Shown: positions 28,455-38,663, numbered from the stretch's first letter. The stretch is 64,000 nucleotides of DNA from UBA7330 sp043554545 (GCA_043554545.1 CP121337.1:4340001-4404000); one strand, 5' to 3'. Notes: generated by a model not told the origin, from the letters alone. Program-made: numbers and translations.

Positions 28455-29972
28455 TTACTCCTTATACTTTCCATAAACGGGCTTACCAGGAAATACTCCT
28501 GCTACAGTCTCCCCATTTCTTACCACTAAAACCCCATCTACCAGTACATACTGTACCCCTTCTGAAAATTCAAGTCCTCGTTCAAAAGTTGCTCTATCTA
28601 TGATTTTCTCAGGATCAAATATGGTAATATCCGCATCTGACCCCACTTGAATTCTTCCTTTATTTCGCATCATTGGAGCGGCGGCTTCTAGTCTACGTGC
28701 TGGTAATAGGGTTATCTTTTCTATCGCAGTCATTAAACTTATCAATTGCTCCTCACGAACATATTTTCCCAGCACCCTTGAAAAAGTACCAGCGCCTCGT
28801 GGATGAGCCAATTTAGCATAGGGCATCCCATCTGAAGCAATGATTACTCCCTTTGAAGCCAATCCCAAACTGATCCATTCGGACTTCATATTATGAACAA
28901 TAACGATTCCTCCTTCTTTGCGATAATTTTCAAAGGTTTTTTCAGTGAGTCGCTCACCAGTTGCAACCCATTGCAGGTCCTGATAGCTTATATCTAATCG
29001 CTCTTGCCACCCCGGATCAAAAATGGCGGTCTCTAAACCCGTAGACCCTGCAGTATAAGGATATACTTCTGTGGTGATATCAAAACCTTTAGCTGCAGCA
29101 GTCTGAACCATTTCAATGGCCAGGTCAATTTCACCCCCCACCATGCTGTTGACATGAACAATATGTAATGGAGCATTTGTTAGCATCGCATCCGATAGGG
29201 CCTGCTGAACTGCCATGGTTTCTCCTGACCGGATATGAGTAAAAATAGGGGCCTGTAACTCTCCTGCCATTTGGTAAAGTCTGAATATTTCTTCCCTTGT
29301 GGCACCATGGGTATACCCCACCGGCACTCCTATTCCAATCGCGCCCTCAGCAAGTGACTGTTTAACTCCTTCTAGCATTTGACTCGTTTGTTTATCTGTA
29401 AGTTCTTCAGTGAAAGTGGGCGAAAAATGAGCGATGGTGGAAGGAATGCCCTCATAATTACCAGACGAAATTAATCCTTGTATTTTGTTAAACGCTTCTT
29501 CCGATGTCTCGATACCCTCAGCCCGGCTTACAATCCAACTGGCACTGGCTCCATAGTTAATCAGCGCATTTCCTTTTCTCAAATCATGCCATTTTTCCAA
29601 AACAGGAATGCCAAACTCCAACTCCAGGGCAGTCGTCACTCCGTCCCGTACCTGATATTCCTGTTCTTTGTTCGTAATTCCATGAACATGCATATCGATG
29701 AAGCCTGGGGCAACAACCAATCCTGAAACATCCACATTTTCTTTTCCAACCAGCTCTTCAGAAGAAATTTCCATAATCTGGCCTTTCCGTATCCCAATAT
29801 TTTTGACCTCATCCAAATTTGTCTCAGGATCAATCACCCTGCCTCCACTTAACACGATGTCAAACTGACTATTTGCCTGTGCCACAAGCTCATGCTCGGA
29901 AATCCTTCCAAAAAGACATGCAAGTATTACAAGAAATCTAATCGGCAAAACAGAGATGCACTTAGTTCTCAT
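28455..29972 (-). CDS. Exported amidohydrolase, D-aminoacylase-like
   Basis: A 505-residue metal-dependent hydrolase of the amidohydrolase superfamily (N-acyl-D-amino-acid deacylase branch). It has a signal peptide (to about residue 30), a GGRVIDPETNLDEVKNIGI start of the small beta domain, the metal-binding HVHG after PGFIDM, later histidines in HIRSGE and HIVHVNS, and an aspartate-containing SDGMPYAKLAHPRG. The C-terminal strand IQVGSDADITIFDP is typical. The signal peptide makes it periplasmic. It begins 1 base after the SMP-30 gene, so they form a two-gene unit, possibly for uptake or breakdown of a small acylated or lactone compound. Confidence 0.78.
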   Translation of the reverse strand: MRTKCISVLPIRFLVILACLFGRISEHELVAQANSQFDIVLSGGRVIDPETNLDEVKNIGIRKGQIMEISSEELVGKENVDVSGLVVAPGFIDMHVHGITNKEQEYQVRDGVTTALELEFGIPVLEKWHDLRKGNALINYGASASWIVSRAEGIETSEEAFNKIQGLISSGNYEGIPSTIAHFSPTFTEELTDKQTSQMLEGVKQSLAEGAIGIGVPVGYTHGATREEIFRLYQMAGELQAPIFTHIRSGETMAVQQALSDAMLTNAPLHIVHVNSMVGGEIDLAIEMVQTAAAKGFDITTEVYPYTAGSTGLETAIFDPGWQERLDISYQDLQWVATGERLTEKTFENYRKEGGIVIVHNMKSEWISLGLASKGVIIASDGMPYAKLAHPRGAGTFSRVLGKYVREEQLISLMTAIEKITLLPARRLEAAAPMMRNKGRIQVGSDADITIFDPEKIIDRATFERGLEFSEGVQYVLVDGVLVVRNGETVAGVFPGKPVYGKYKE

Positions 29973-29973
29973 C

Positions 29974-31020
29974 TTAAGTATTTGGTCTATAAGTTGACTT
30001 ACCCGGAATCTTCGTCCTTATACTCAAGAGATAAGTCCCACAGGTTATGTACAAGGTCTTTAAATCCTTCCCTCCAAATGTACAATTGGTAATGGTCTCT
30101 TCGGGTGTCTTCACATAAGCCAGTAATTTACCTTCTGGAGAAATTACATGAATCCCCTGTTTTGTATCCAGCGTTTCTGATGTACCGCGGGTTTCATGCA
30201 GTCCAGCAGCAACATAAATGTTTCCCTCAGCGTCAATACACATCCCATCACCACTTCTCCCTGGATAAAAGTTGTATAATGTATCACGGTTAGTGATGGA
30301 ACCATCGGTCAGCAAATCAAACGAAAGAATTTGACGGGCATGATGCTCATCCGGATGTGCTTCAATCAAATACAATTTCTTTTCATCAGGAGAAATTACC
30401 ACTCCATTGGGCATGTGAACCATCGGCTCCAAAAGTAGTTGATGAACGCTGCCATCAGTATCAACCCGGTAAAGACCTTTGCCGTTTTCCTTGTCGAGAT
30501 CTGGATTGTTAGCCCTTGAAGAAAAATAAACCCTACCGGACGAATCATAATCCAGGTCATTGGGTGACTGAAGTCCCTTGCCATTGAAGTATTCCGCTAC
30601 AGTGGTTTGGGCTTTGGTTTCCAGATCCATACTGGTGACTTTACCGGTAGTACCCTCACACATCAGCAGGTCTCCATCTAATGTAAATCTCAATCCGTTG
30701 GTCCCATTGGAATCATCGCTGAAGACAGAAAGATCTTTTGTTATTGGGTCCCATTTCAGGATTTTATTAACTGGTATGTTAGTGAAGTAAACGATTCCGT
30801 TCGCGTCGACTGCAGGTCCCTCTGTAAATACCTCCTCGTCCTCAATGCGGGTTTCTACCTTGAGTTGGCCTTCAAAAAAATCAGCGCTTAGTCCTTTATA
30901 CTTATTTAATTTGCCCGAATCTTTTGTTGATTGTGACTGTGTTTGCTGTTCGGCTTTTTGAGTACAACTGATCATGCAGCAAACTGCAACAACGAGCACA
31001 AAAAACAGCCTGGGTTTCAT
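29974..31020 (-). CDS. SMP-30/gluconolactonase-family lipoprotein
   Basis: A lipoprotein (lipobox MISC at residues 16-19 when started at the ATG at 31020) with a six-bladed propeller of the SMP-30/gluconolactonase/LRE type. Family landmarks are EGPAVDANGIVYFTN with the first metal-binding glutamate, SPNDLDYDSSGRVYFSS, MPNGVVISPDEKKLYLIEA and GDGMCIDAEGNIYVA. The likely reaction is hydrolysis of a sugar lactone or related ester, using a divalent metal. An in-frame ATG 4 codons upstream (31032) is possible. It is coupled to the amidohydrolase gene. Confidence 0.8.
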   Translation of the reverse strand: MKPRLFFVLVVAVCCMISCTQKAEQQTQSQSTKDSGKLNKYKGLSADFFEGQLKVETRIEDEEVFTEGPAVDANGIVYFTNIPVNKILKWDPITKDLSVFSDDSNGTNGLRFTLDGDLLMCEGTTGKVTSMDLETKAQTTVAEYFNGKGLQSPNDLDYDSSGRVYFSSRANNPDLDKENGKGLYRVDTDGSVHQLLLEPMVHMPNGVVISPDEKKLYLIEAHPDEHHARQILSFDLLTDGSITNRDTLYNFYPGRSGDGMCIDAEGNIYVAAGLHETRGTSETLDTKQGIHVISPEGKLLAYVKTPEETITNCTFGGKDLKTLYITCGTYLLSIRTKIPGKSTYRPNT

Positions 31021-31092
31021 ATCTGTCATCATACTAAGCTAGTAATTAATTATGTTCCACCTGTTCAGAATATGGCACTTATTTGTATGTTT

Positions 31093-31863
31093 TTATTGAT
31101 CAATCATCATCAACACCTGGTTCGCAACGATCACCGGTCCATACATATCTGGCCCATCTTCATCGCTTTGATCGTGGTATCTAGCATATGTAGTAAACTT
31201 GTCCTCATACGTGGGACCCAGATATCCCATGATGACAATTTTATTTTGAACCGCAGCACAATCAATTATTTCTTCGAAATCAAAAATTCTGAACTGGTTG
31301 GTCAACCTGCTGATGACAATGTTCGATCTGTTTCCTGAAAGGGATTGAATAAAATCCGAGGCTGCAATCGAGTCAAACTCATTAGCAAGTTGATATGCGA
31401 AGTGATAGTCCCGTTTGGTCACACCATCCCGAAATACCTGAAATTCAGCTGCGAATTTATCCTTTATATCAAGTTCCGCGTAACCATAATCAGTAGCTGC
31501 TTCCAAATACTTTTTATGCACACCATGGGTTCCTATTCCTTCATGTTTGGTCGCCAAGATGCAATTTGATTGCTCAATACTTTCCATGAGTAATTTATCT
31601 AACTCTGAATCTGCTGAAAACTCTTTGAAAAAAAGATCAACACCGATAACTTTTGGACCACAAGCGGAGATTTCTTTAATTTTTTCAGCAAAGTATCTTC
31701 GATTCCCTTCTCCAATATTTACAAGAACTACTCTTTCTTCTTTTCCCGGTATTATCTTGACATACCTTTCATTGAGTGATTGAAATTTGTTGGAGGTGTA
31801 AAGAAATAGGCCAAGAATAGAGAGGATAATAATACCTAGTGCAAAAAGAATTATCCGACGCAT
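31093..31863 (-). CDS. CHASE2-domain membrane protein
   Basis: A 256-residue protein with one N-terminal membrane helix (about residues 4-22) and a single extracytoplasmic domain matching CHASE2, shown by VVLVNIGEGN, CGPKVIGVDLFFKEFSADSELD, and a late KIVIMGYLG. CHASE2 normally sits in front of cyclase, kinase or serine/threonine kinase output domains; here nothing follows. I start it at the ATG at 31863; an in-frame TTG at 31875 would overlap the M16 stop. The start is 8 bases from the M16 gene end, so the two are cotranscribed. Confidence 0.7.
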   Translation of the reverse strand: MRRIILFALGIIILSILGLFLYTSNKFQSLNERYVKIIPGKEERVVLVNIGEGNRRYFAEKIKEISACGPKVIGVDLFFKEFSADSELDKLLMESIEQSNCILATKHEGIGTHGVHKKYLEAATDYGYAELDIKDKFAAEFQVFRDGVTKRDYHFAYQLANEFDSIAASDFIQSLSGNRSNIVISRLTNQFRIFDFEEIIDCAAVQNKIVIMGYLGPTYEDKFTTYARYHDQSDEDGPDMYGPVIVANQVLMMIDQ

Positions 31864-31871
31864 TAACACAT

Positions 31872-34733
31872 TCAATAGGCATCCACACTAACAGGGACCT
31901 CTACCGAATTAGCCTCCTTATCAAGTAGCATAACTTCATCAAAACCGGCATCCTCAAACTTGTCAAATTGAGTGGCTGCATCACCAACAACAAGATATGC
32001 CATTTTAGTAGGATCCAGATATTTCTGCGCAAGATCTTTGTGTTGCTCCAGCGTCATGTTTCTAATCACCTCTTCTTCCTGGCGGATAAAATCCTCTGGC
32101 AATTCATATCTACTCATTTCCCTTAACATGCCAAGCAAGGCTCCTTGAGTCTCAAACCTTCTGGCATTCCCTTTAATGAGAGAGTTTTTCGTAAATTCCA
32201 GGTCTTCATCTGAGATGCCATCACGATATTTCTCAATTTCCTCCTTAAAGATTTGGACAGATTCATAAGTAGCATTTGTCCTTACAGAAGATGAAGCTGT
32301 AAATGAACCATATAGCTCATTACCGTCAAAATAGGTTCGAGCACCGTACGTATATCCTTTTTCTTCCCTGAGGATCAGGTTGACATTCCCACTAAAGCTG
32401 CCTCCTAATTTGTAATTCATCACTTCAAGTGGATAGAAATCCGGATGGGTTCGACTGATTGTTAAGTAACCAATATTTATTACTGACTGTTTAGCATCTG
32501 TCACATCAACAAAATAGAGACTCGAATGATCCCTGTCTTTAGGGTCTGGATATTCCGGAAAGGATACCTCTTTCGCAGGCCAATTTGTCTCCAGGCTTGC
32601 TAATTCATCTAATACCTCCGTTTGGGTGATATTTCCCACAACATTAAAATCTGAAATGCTGGGTGAATAATTCTTTTCATAAAACTTCTTTAGGTCTTCC
32701 ATGGTAATGGCTTCGACTTGCTCCACAGTGCCATAAGAATCATAAGCCATAATATGATCTTCGCCATAAAGTACTTTATTATAGACCTTCCTGGCGACAA
32801 AGTCCGGTTGTGCCTCTCTTCTTCGAATAATATTGATTGTACTGGTCTTTATTCTAGCAAGCTCCTCTTCATCCCATCGAGGTTCTAAAAGAATTTCCTC
32901 CACCAGATCCATGGTTTGACTGAAATTTCTACTTAAAGTGTTCCCGGATATAATTATTGAATAATTAGAAGTATACATGCTAATATTCGCACCAAGCAAA
33001 GCAATTTCCTCCTCCAGCTCTTCTGGTGTTTTATTGGCAGTCCCTTCCTTCATGATATCCGTCATCAGGTTAGCAATACCATTATTTTCGATATCATCCA
33101 GGTAATGTCCTCCTTCAATGACCAAATTAAAATTGACCAATGGCACTTCGTCGTGCTCAATACCCCAAACTTTCAAGCCGTTCTTCAGTTCAGCCGTCCA
33201 AGTTTTTGGCATTTGCAAAGGGGGTTGTTCTGTTTTTTCCGGTTCTACGGAACGATCAAATGCAGAAGGTGTTTTTTCATAGTCAGTATTGAGCTCCGCA
33301 ACCTCTTCCTCTGTATTTTCAGTGATCTTTTCTTCAACTACCTCCGCTTTTTCAGATCCATCCACAATAAGTTCCATTTGTCCTTTTGGAACAAAGCTTG
33401 TCATGACGAATGGCTTATCCTTAATATATCTGTTGAAGACCCGATTGATGTCATCAATGGTAACAGATTTAATACCTTCAATATCCTCTGAAATATAGCC
33501 CGGATCACCAGCAAACTCATTGTATTGGGCCAACTGAAAAGATTTGCTCAGAATACTCCCAATTCCGTTGTAAAACCTTGTTTCAAGACTTGCTTTTACC
33601 CGTTCAAGATCCCTGTCGGTAATCCCCTCGCTTTCAAAAAGTGCGACCGATTCAAAAACGGCTTGCTCCACACTGTCTAGATCAACTCCGGTATTTGCTG
33701 TAACACGAATAGAAAATGCTCCAGCTATTTCCTTAGCATCCAGATATGCATAATAGGAAGACGAAAGCTCCTTCTCTTTTTCAAGAACTCGATACATTGG
33801 TGACTTTTTGCCTCGGGATAGAATTTCCGCAAGGAATTGCAATGGGTAGGAATCATCACTAAACTCCTCCACAGCTGGCCACACCATTGTAAGTTGTGGG
33901 GCTTGCGCAAAGTTATCTTCGTGATAAAGTTTCCGGGTCCTTTCAAGGGTAACATTCTGGACTTCAAGGGTTGGAACAGCTTGCCCTTGTTTAATTTCTC
34001 CGAAATATTTTTCTATGAGTGTCTTGGTTTCTTCCTTGTCAAAGTCTCCTGCAACTACCAGTGTGGCATTATTTGGACCATAAAATTCATTATAGAACTC
34101 TTTTACATCCTCAACCGTAGCATTTTTAAGATCAACAAGTTCACCAATTACCTGCCAGTTATACGGATGCCCTTCAGGATAAATATTTTTGTCAATCACA
34201 TAGCCTGTATGGCCATAGGGATTGTTGTCCACCCGATAACGCTTTTCGTTTTGAACCACTTCCTGCTGATTGGCAAATGAAGCCTCTGTTACCGTATTGA
34301 TCATAAATCCCATGCGATCCGACTCCAGCCACATCGCCATTTCGAGGGCATTTTTAGGAACGACCTCATAATAGACCGTATAGTCATTGCTGGTTCCTCC
34401 ATTCAAAGTTCCTCCGGCATCCTGAATTTTCTTGAAAAACTGATCCTGCCCCACGTTTTCTGATTCCTGAAAAAGCATGTGCTCAAACAGATGAGCAAAG
34501 CCTGTTCTCCCAGGTTTCTCCCTGTTGGATCCCACATGATATAAGATTGCCAGTGACACAATAGGATCAGAGGAATCCTCGTGCAGGATGACATCCAATC
34601 CATTTTTTAGCTCATATTTTTCGAAATCTACTTTAAACTGATCGGGTGAGTCACTGGTGCTCGAACAACCACCAATAACAAATGAAATTAAGATAGAAAA
34701 CAAAAAGCTTTCGGTAAGATTCGCTTTACTCAT
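31872..34733 (-). CDS. Two-domain M16-family zinc peptidase lipoprotein
   Basis: A 953-residue lipoprotein (lipobox IGGC, Cys23) with two fused M16 units. The first has the inverted zinc motif HLFEH followed about 75 residues later by an NEKR-type glutamate; the second, inactive-type unit begins near ELKNGLKVWGIEHDEVP and has LREEKGYTYGARTYFD. M16 enzymes form a clamshell that digests peptides. An acidic linker around residues 460-490 joins the halves. The lipid anchor puts it in the envelope. It leads a unit with the CHASE2 gene. Confidence 0.9.
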   Translation of the reverse strand: MSKANLTESFLFSILISFVIGGCSSTSDSPDQFKVDFEKYELKNGLDVILHEDSSDPIVSLAILYHVGSNREKPGRTGFAHLFEHMLFQESENVGQDQFFKKIQDAGGTLNGGTSNDYTVYYEVVPKNALEMAMWLESDRMGFMINTVTEASFANQQEVVQNEKRYRVDNNPYGHTGYVIDKNIYPEGHPYNWQVIGELVDLKNATVEDVKEFYNEFYGPNNATLVVAGDFDKEETKTLIEKYFGEIKQGQAVPTLEVQNVTLERTRKLYHEDNFAQAPQLTMVWPAVEEFSDDSYPLQFLAEILSRGKKSPMYRVLEKEKELSSSYYAYLDAKEIAGAFSIRVTANTGVDLDSVEQAVFESVALFESEGITDRDLERVKASLETRFYNGIGSILSKSFQLAQYNEFAGDPGYISEDIEGIKSVTIDDINRVFNRYIKDKPFVMTSFVPKGQMELIVDGSEKAEVVEEKITENTEEEVAELNTDYEKTPSAFDRSVEPEKTEQPPLQMPKTWTAELKNGLKVWGIEHDEVPLVNFNLVIEGGHYLDDIENNGIANLMTDIMKEGTANKTPEELEEEIALLGANISMYTSNYSIIISGNTLSRNFSQTMDLVEEILLEPRWDEEELARIKTSTINIIRRREAQPDFVARKVYNKVLYGEDHIMAYDSYGTVEQVEAITMEDLKKFYEKNYSPSISDFNVVGNITQTEVLDELASLETNWPAKEVSFPEYPDPKDRDHSSLYFVDVTDAKQSVINIGYLTISRTHPDFYPLEVMNYKLGGSFSGNVNLILREEKGYTYGARTYFDGNELYGSFTASSSVRTNATYESVQIFKEEIEKYRDGISDEDLEFTKNSLIKGNARRFETQGALLGMLREMSRYELPEDFIRQEEEVIRNMTLEQHKDLAQKYLDPTKMAYLVVGDAATQFDKFEDAGFDEVMLLDKEANSVEVPVSVDAY

Positions 34734-34887
34734 TATCGGTTGGATTTGGTTTGTTTTATTCTTTGAGACTGCTATGAAAGCTTAATTTACATATAGCCCC
34801 TTAGTAAATTTAACGCTTTTGGATGGTAACTGGAAATAGGGACATATGAGCTATGAAATCGGCTTCTTGCAAGAATTATTGCTATGC

Positions 34888-36486
34888 TTATTTTCTTCGC
34901 GGTCCTTTTTCTCTTTTAATTTTTTGAGCCATCGACCTGGCCTCCTCCGTCACCTCCTTTGGAAATCCATTGACTTCCAAAATGCGAATGGCATTTGTAT
35001 TCGTCCATTTTCCATCTTTGAGTTGATAATCAAAAATCAACGCGTCCTCTTCAACGGATTCCTCAAAATGATAAAAATTATAGGTTTCACTCAATAAATC
35101 TGTTAGTTCAAGATCGTGGGTAGATGCAAATACCATATTGCCCTTTTGATTCAGATAAGACAATACAGCCTTTCCAGAAGCCACCCGTTCAAAAGTATTT
35201 GTTCCCTTAAATAATTCATCAAGTAAAAACAGATTCTGATCATCCGTCTCACTTGCTTCGATCATTTGTTTTATAACCTTTACCTCTTCATAATAGTAGC
35301 TGGTTTCATTCATAATATCATCCGCTATCCTGACCGCAGAGTGAATTTTAATTAATGGAATTTCAAAGCACTTTGCGCAGGCTGTATTTATCGTTTGTGA
35401 AAGAATTGTGTTGATTCCAATAGTTCTAATAAATGTAGTTTTTCCTGACATATTCGATCCGGAAATTAATGCGGATTTTCGGTCAGATAGCTTTATCGTA
35501 TTTGAAACCGGATCTACAATTAGTGGGTGAAACATTTCTTCCGCCCGAAGACCAGTACCTTTATTTGAGATAACAGGCCGTGTGAAATAGGGCAGATCCT
35601 CCCGAAAAGAAGAGATAGAAATTGCCACATCTACTTTTCCTACCGAATCTAACAGCCGTTCAATATCTTGCTTTTGAACTTCCAGGGCTTGTATGATCCT
35701 AAACATAATTATAGGTTCCAGTAGAAAGGACGCTTTGAGTAACTCCAAAAAATAATCAACTACTTGTCCGATCTCACTGGACATCATGGATTCCCAGGAT
35801 AGAAAGACTGCTTTTTTTGTGATCTTGTTAACAGAATTAAAGCTCTTTTGAAACTGGTCATTTTCTTCCAAAACTTCCGGATGGTTAACCAGCTTTCTCG
35901 CAACACCTTTTAACCTGATTAATTGTGGAACGGTATTAGCATAAGACAAAATGTTGTTTTTGTTCCAAAAATGAATAACAAAGTTGACGGCTAGTATGAG
36001 GATGAAAAATGGATACACGGGATAGACAAACGAAAGCATCAAGGTTGCAAAAGAAAACCCGGATAAAAAAGGAATAATCCAAAACCAACTGGGTTTAACA
36101 AGGTTTTTACCGTGAATCAATCGCTGTATGAAATACGCCCCATGACCATTGAGTTTATCCAATTCCAAAACCACCTGTTCTTTAACCCTGAGGTTTGAAT
36201 CAAAATAATTAATGACTTTTTCAAAATGCAGTGAACGCTTACTGTCTTCGGGTATCGTCCTTAAGACATAATAGAGATATTGCTGACCGACTTTTGAACA
36301 GGTTCGGTCTATATGTGTAAACAATTCTTCAAAATCCAGGTCCTGTAGCGTCCTATCAGCGATTACCTGATGATACTTTGTCTTCTCCTTTTTTTCAAAT
36401 AGCAGAGGAATCCTTTCAAAGTCAAAGGGTGTGTTCTTAACTCCTTTATAGCTTCCGAGAATTTTCTCTTTCCCCCTAGCTGACAT
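34888..36486 (-). CDS. MutS-family ATPase with membrane helices
   Basis: A 532-residue protein with a MutS-like lever and ATPase region and, in the middle, two hydrophobic segments (about residues 132-153 and 155-172). The N-terminal part has the DRTLQDLDFEELFTHIDRT segment, and the ATPase has Walker A SGSNMSGKTTFIRTIG, Walker B LFLLDELFKGTN and ASTHDLELTDLL. It lacks the mismatch-recognition domain, so it is not the repair MutS. This membrane branch is common in Bacteroidota; function unknown. Relatives often have further N-terminal helices, absent here. Confidence 0.82.
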   Translation of the reverse strand: MSARGKEKILGSYKGVKNTPFDFERIPLLFEKKEKTKYHQVIADRTLQDLDFEELFTHIDRTCSKVGQQYLYYVLRTIPEDSKRSLHFEKVINYFDSNLRVKEQVVLELDKLNGHGAYFIQRLIHGKNLVKPSWFWIIPFLSGFSFATLMLSFVYPVYPFFILILAVNFVIHFWNKNNILSYANTVPQLIRLKGVARKLVNHPEVLEENDQFQKSFNSVNKITKKAVFLSWESMMSSEIGQVVDYFLELLKASFLLEPIIMFRIIQALEVQKQDIERLLDSVGKVDVAISISSFREDLPYFTRPVISNKGTGLRAEEMFHPLIVDPVSNTIKLSDRKSALISGSNMSGKTTFIRTIGINTILSQTINTACAKCFEIPLIKIHSAVRIADDIMNETSYYYEEVKVIKQMIEASETDDQNLFLLDELFKGTNTFERVASGKAVLSYLNQKGNMVFASTHDLELTDLLSETYNFYHFEESVEEDALIFDYQLKDGKWTNTNAIRILEVNGFPKEVTEEARSMAQKIKREKGPRRK

Positions 36487-36791
36487 GAATCATTATCCTT
36501 CTGGTTTATTATATCTGCTATTAAAGCTAATGATAAAAAAATTGTCACATAACTTACAGGAATGGTTATTCAGTCTCGTATCAGAATATTTTTTCATCAA
36601 GTAAAAATTTTTAAGAATACTTTGATAGTTAGTTCTGTTGAACACGTATGCATCCTTATTCATTAGAGTCAGAGGTGAAACGAAGTATGACCATCAAATA
36701 ATTTAAAACTATATCTGGTTTCCATTCCTATTAAAAAGCGGTTACAATTCTACAATTAATGACCGCCATTTTCACCTATTGAATTACTCAA
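36487..36791 (-). other. Intergenic stretch with no gene seen
   Basis: About 305 AT-rich bases between the start of the MutS-like gene and the end of the glycosidase-like gene. It probably contains the promoter of the MutS-like gene. I see no RNA gene, hairpin terminator or conserved open frame in it. Confidence 0.6.
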
Positions 36792-37841
36792 CTAATTATT
36801 GTGAAGATCTTTAGAGGTAGCAAGGGCAATTACCCTTCCCTGATCACCAACTGCACAATAAAAGTGATATACCGTGTCATTCCACTTAACCACCCAGGGC
36901 TTGTGCGCATATTTTTGATCATACGCCTCAGAAGGTGCAACTAAATCAGGTCCTTTCCAATCTGTCCAATTGATCAGGTCATAGGAACAGGCGAAGCGCT
37001 CAAAAGCTCCTGGTTTCCAAAAGGCTCCAAAATAAAACATGACATATAGGTCATCAATTAGTGCAATTTGTGCATCCCCACAAATTCCCTCATATCTTGT
37101 AATGACTGGATTATCTCCAAACCGCTCCCAGGACACTATATCATTAGATACTGCCATTCCAATACTCTCATAATTAGCTGTGTCTCCCTTGGCATTGTAA
37201 TACATTACGAAAGGGTAACCTGTAATTTCATTATCATCTCTAATGACCAGGCTCTTATAAATCGTCTTGTTCTCAAACCAACGAACATTTTCATCAACCG
37301 GAGACAGAATAGGGTTATCGTATCTCTTCCACTCATTTGCATCTGCTATGCCATTGCTATTGGCCAATCCAATTTTTAAAATTCCCTTTTCATAACCGGA
37401 AGAATTACCTCCCAGGTATGTCATCCAATATTTGCCCTGGTAGTTTTCCGCTTTATAATCACCATTCCATTCTGTATTAACCAATGAAACATATCCTGCC
37501 TTTTGATTTGCATCCCAGGTGCTTGCTGTAAAAGACATTATTTTGCCCTTAATCTCCCAATTCAGTAAGTCAGGACTTTGTGCCAACCAGGTCTCATACC
37601 CTTGGCCATCAAATACAATATAGGTCATGTACCAGATGTCATTTTCACGAAAGATCGTTGGAGAGTCCACCAATTTGGTTGTATCAGAATGCCTAAAAAC
37701 GACTCCATATTTAAAGGGTGTTTTTACTTCCTCATAAACACTTTGCATCACTTCCTCCGAAACAATTAATTTATGCTGGCTCGCTTTTTGACCACATTGA
37801 AAAGCCAAAAAGGCGGTCATAATTATGATTAAATGTTTCAT
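36792..37841 (-). CDS. Five-bladed-propeller glycosidase-like lipoprotein
   Basis: A 349-residue lipoprotein (lipobox AFQC, Cys16 from the ATG at 37841; a start 5 codons upstream at 37856 is possible). The propeller of GH43/GH32/GH130-like proteins shows in repeated segments of the form SPTIFRENDIWYMTYIV, SPDLLNWEI, YPFVMYYNAKG, SNDIVSWERFGDNPVI and SYDLINWTDW. The exact family and substrate cannot be read from sequence by eye. It lies near the decayed sulfatase and the PSD1 gene, which suggests a former or present polysaccharide-use locus. Confidence 0.68.
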   Translation of the reverse strand: MKHLIIIMTAFLAFQCGQKASQHKLIVSEEVMQSVYEEVKTPFKYGVVFRHSDTTKLVDSPTIFRENDIWYMTYIVFDGQGYETWLAQSPDLLNWEIKGKIMSFTASTWDANQKAGYVSLVNTEWNGDYKAENYQGKYWMTYLGGNSSGYEKGILKIGLANSNGIADANEWKRYDNPILSPVDENVRWFENKTIYKSLVIRDDNEITGYPFVMYYNAKGDTANYESIGMAVSNDIVSWERFGDNPVITRYEGICGDAQIALIDDLYVMFYFGAFWKPGAFERFACSYDLINWTDWKGPDLVAPSEAYDQKYAHKPWVVKWNDTVYHFYCAVGDQGRVIALATSKDLHNN

Positions 37842-38020
37842 TTCAGAACGCTCCACTCATTAGTAAATATAATTTAGGTTAAGGATACTTATTACAGCTA
37901 TCTCGCAAGAAATCTATTTACATATATTAGGTGTTGAAGGCGACAAATCCTCGTTTTTTGATGCTTCATGATCACTATATAACAATCCTATAATACCTTA
38001 GGGACAAAAATACACAGCAC

Positions 38021-38572
38021 ATGAGAATTTTGATTTTTACATTATTTAGTATTGGATGTCTTCATCTGACAACCGCTCAATCATTCAGAGCCATCGATAA
38101 AAGCCCGATGGATGTGGCCTACCTTCCTGATAACTTTGCACATGACAGGGATCCAGGCCAAAAAGCGATTGTAAAAGTCTTCTACAGTCGCCCTCAAAAA
38201 AAAGGCCGAGATATTTTTGGCAATAAAGTCCCTTATGGAAAGGTCTGGAGAACCGGTGCCAACGAGGCCAATGAATTTATTGCTTATCAGGATATCACGA
38301 TCGGAGGTAAAAAATTAAGTGCTGGAACCTATTCCTTATTCTCGATTCCAAATGAAAAAGAATGGACGGTAATTTTCAGCTCTGACGTTGATTACTGGGG
38401 AGCATACAGTTACAATGAGGATAATGATGTCCTGAGGTTTACTGTTCCAGTTAAATCTACTTCTAAAATAATTGAGGCATTTTCTATTCAAATGGAAGAT
38501 ATGGGTAACAACAAAGCTGTCATGCGAATGGGGTGGGACGAGACCATGGTGGAGATTCCGATTAATTATTAA
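38021..38572 (+). CDS. DUF2911-family exported protein
   Basis: A 183-residue protein with signal peptide (cleavage near TTAQ, residue 19). The DUF2911 domain is recognisable from VKVFYSRPQKKGRDIFG, PYGKVWRTGANEAN, KLSAGTYSLFSIPNEKEWTVIFS and WGAYSYNEDNDVLRF. Its function is unknown; members are common exported proteins in Bacteroidota. It is a single gene between two minus-strand blocks. Downstream is the relic of a sulfatase on the opposite strand. Confidence 0.85.
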   Translation: MRILIFTLFSIGCLHLTTAQSFRAIDKSPMDVAYLPDNFAHDRDPGQKAIVKVFYSRPQKKGRDIFGNKVPYGKVWRTGANEANEFIAYQDITIGGKKLSAGTYSLFSIPNEKEWTVIFSSDVDYWGAYSYNEDNDVLRFTVPVKSTSKIIEAFSIQMEDMGNNKAVMRMGWDETMVEIPINY

Positions 38573-38663
38573 GTAAACCAGGATATTTGTCTTAAGATTC
38601 CTGTGACAGGATTGTATTTCTATCTTTTGTAATGATCCCATCAAGTCAGGTAAATGAAATAGG

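Noticed and set aside
33105..33491. 128-codon plus-strand open frame
   Set aside because: Antisense to the M16 linker and second domain; no recognisable sequence.
33837..34280. 147-codon plus-strand open frame
   Set aside because: It lies wholly antisense to the well-supported M16 peptidase and its translation has no domain-like features; it is a mirror frame.
36363..36548. 61-codon minus-strand frame with a hydrophobic start next to the MutS-like gene, considered as a frameshifted N-terminal membrane segment
   Set aside because: Only a short hydrophobic stretch is present and the MutS-like frame has a plausible own start with the conserved N-terminal segment following.
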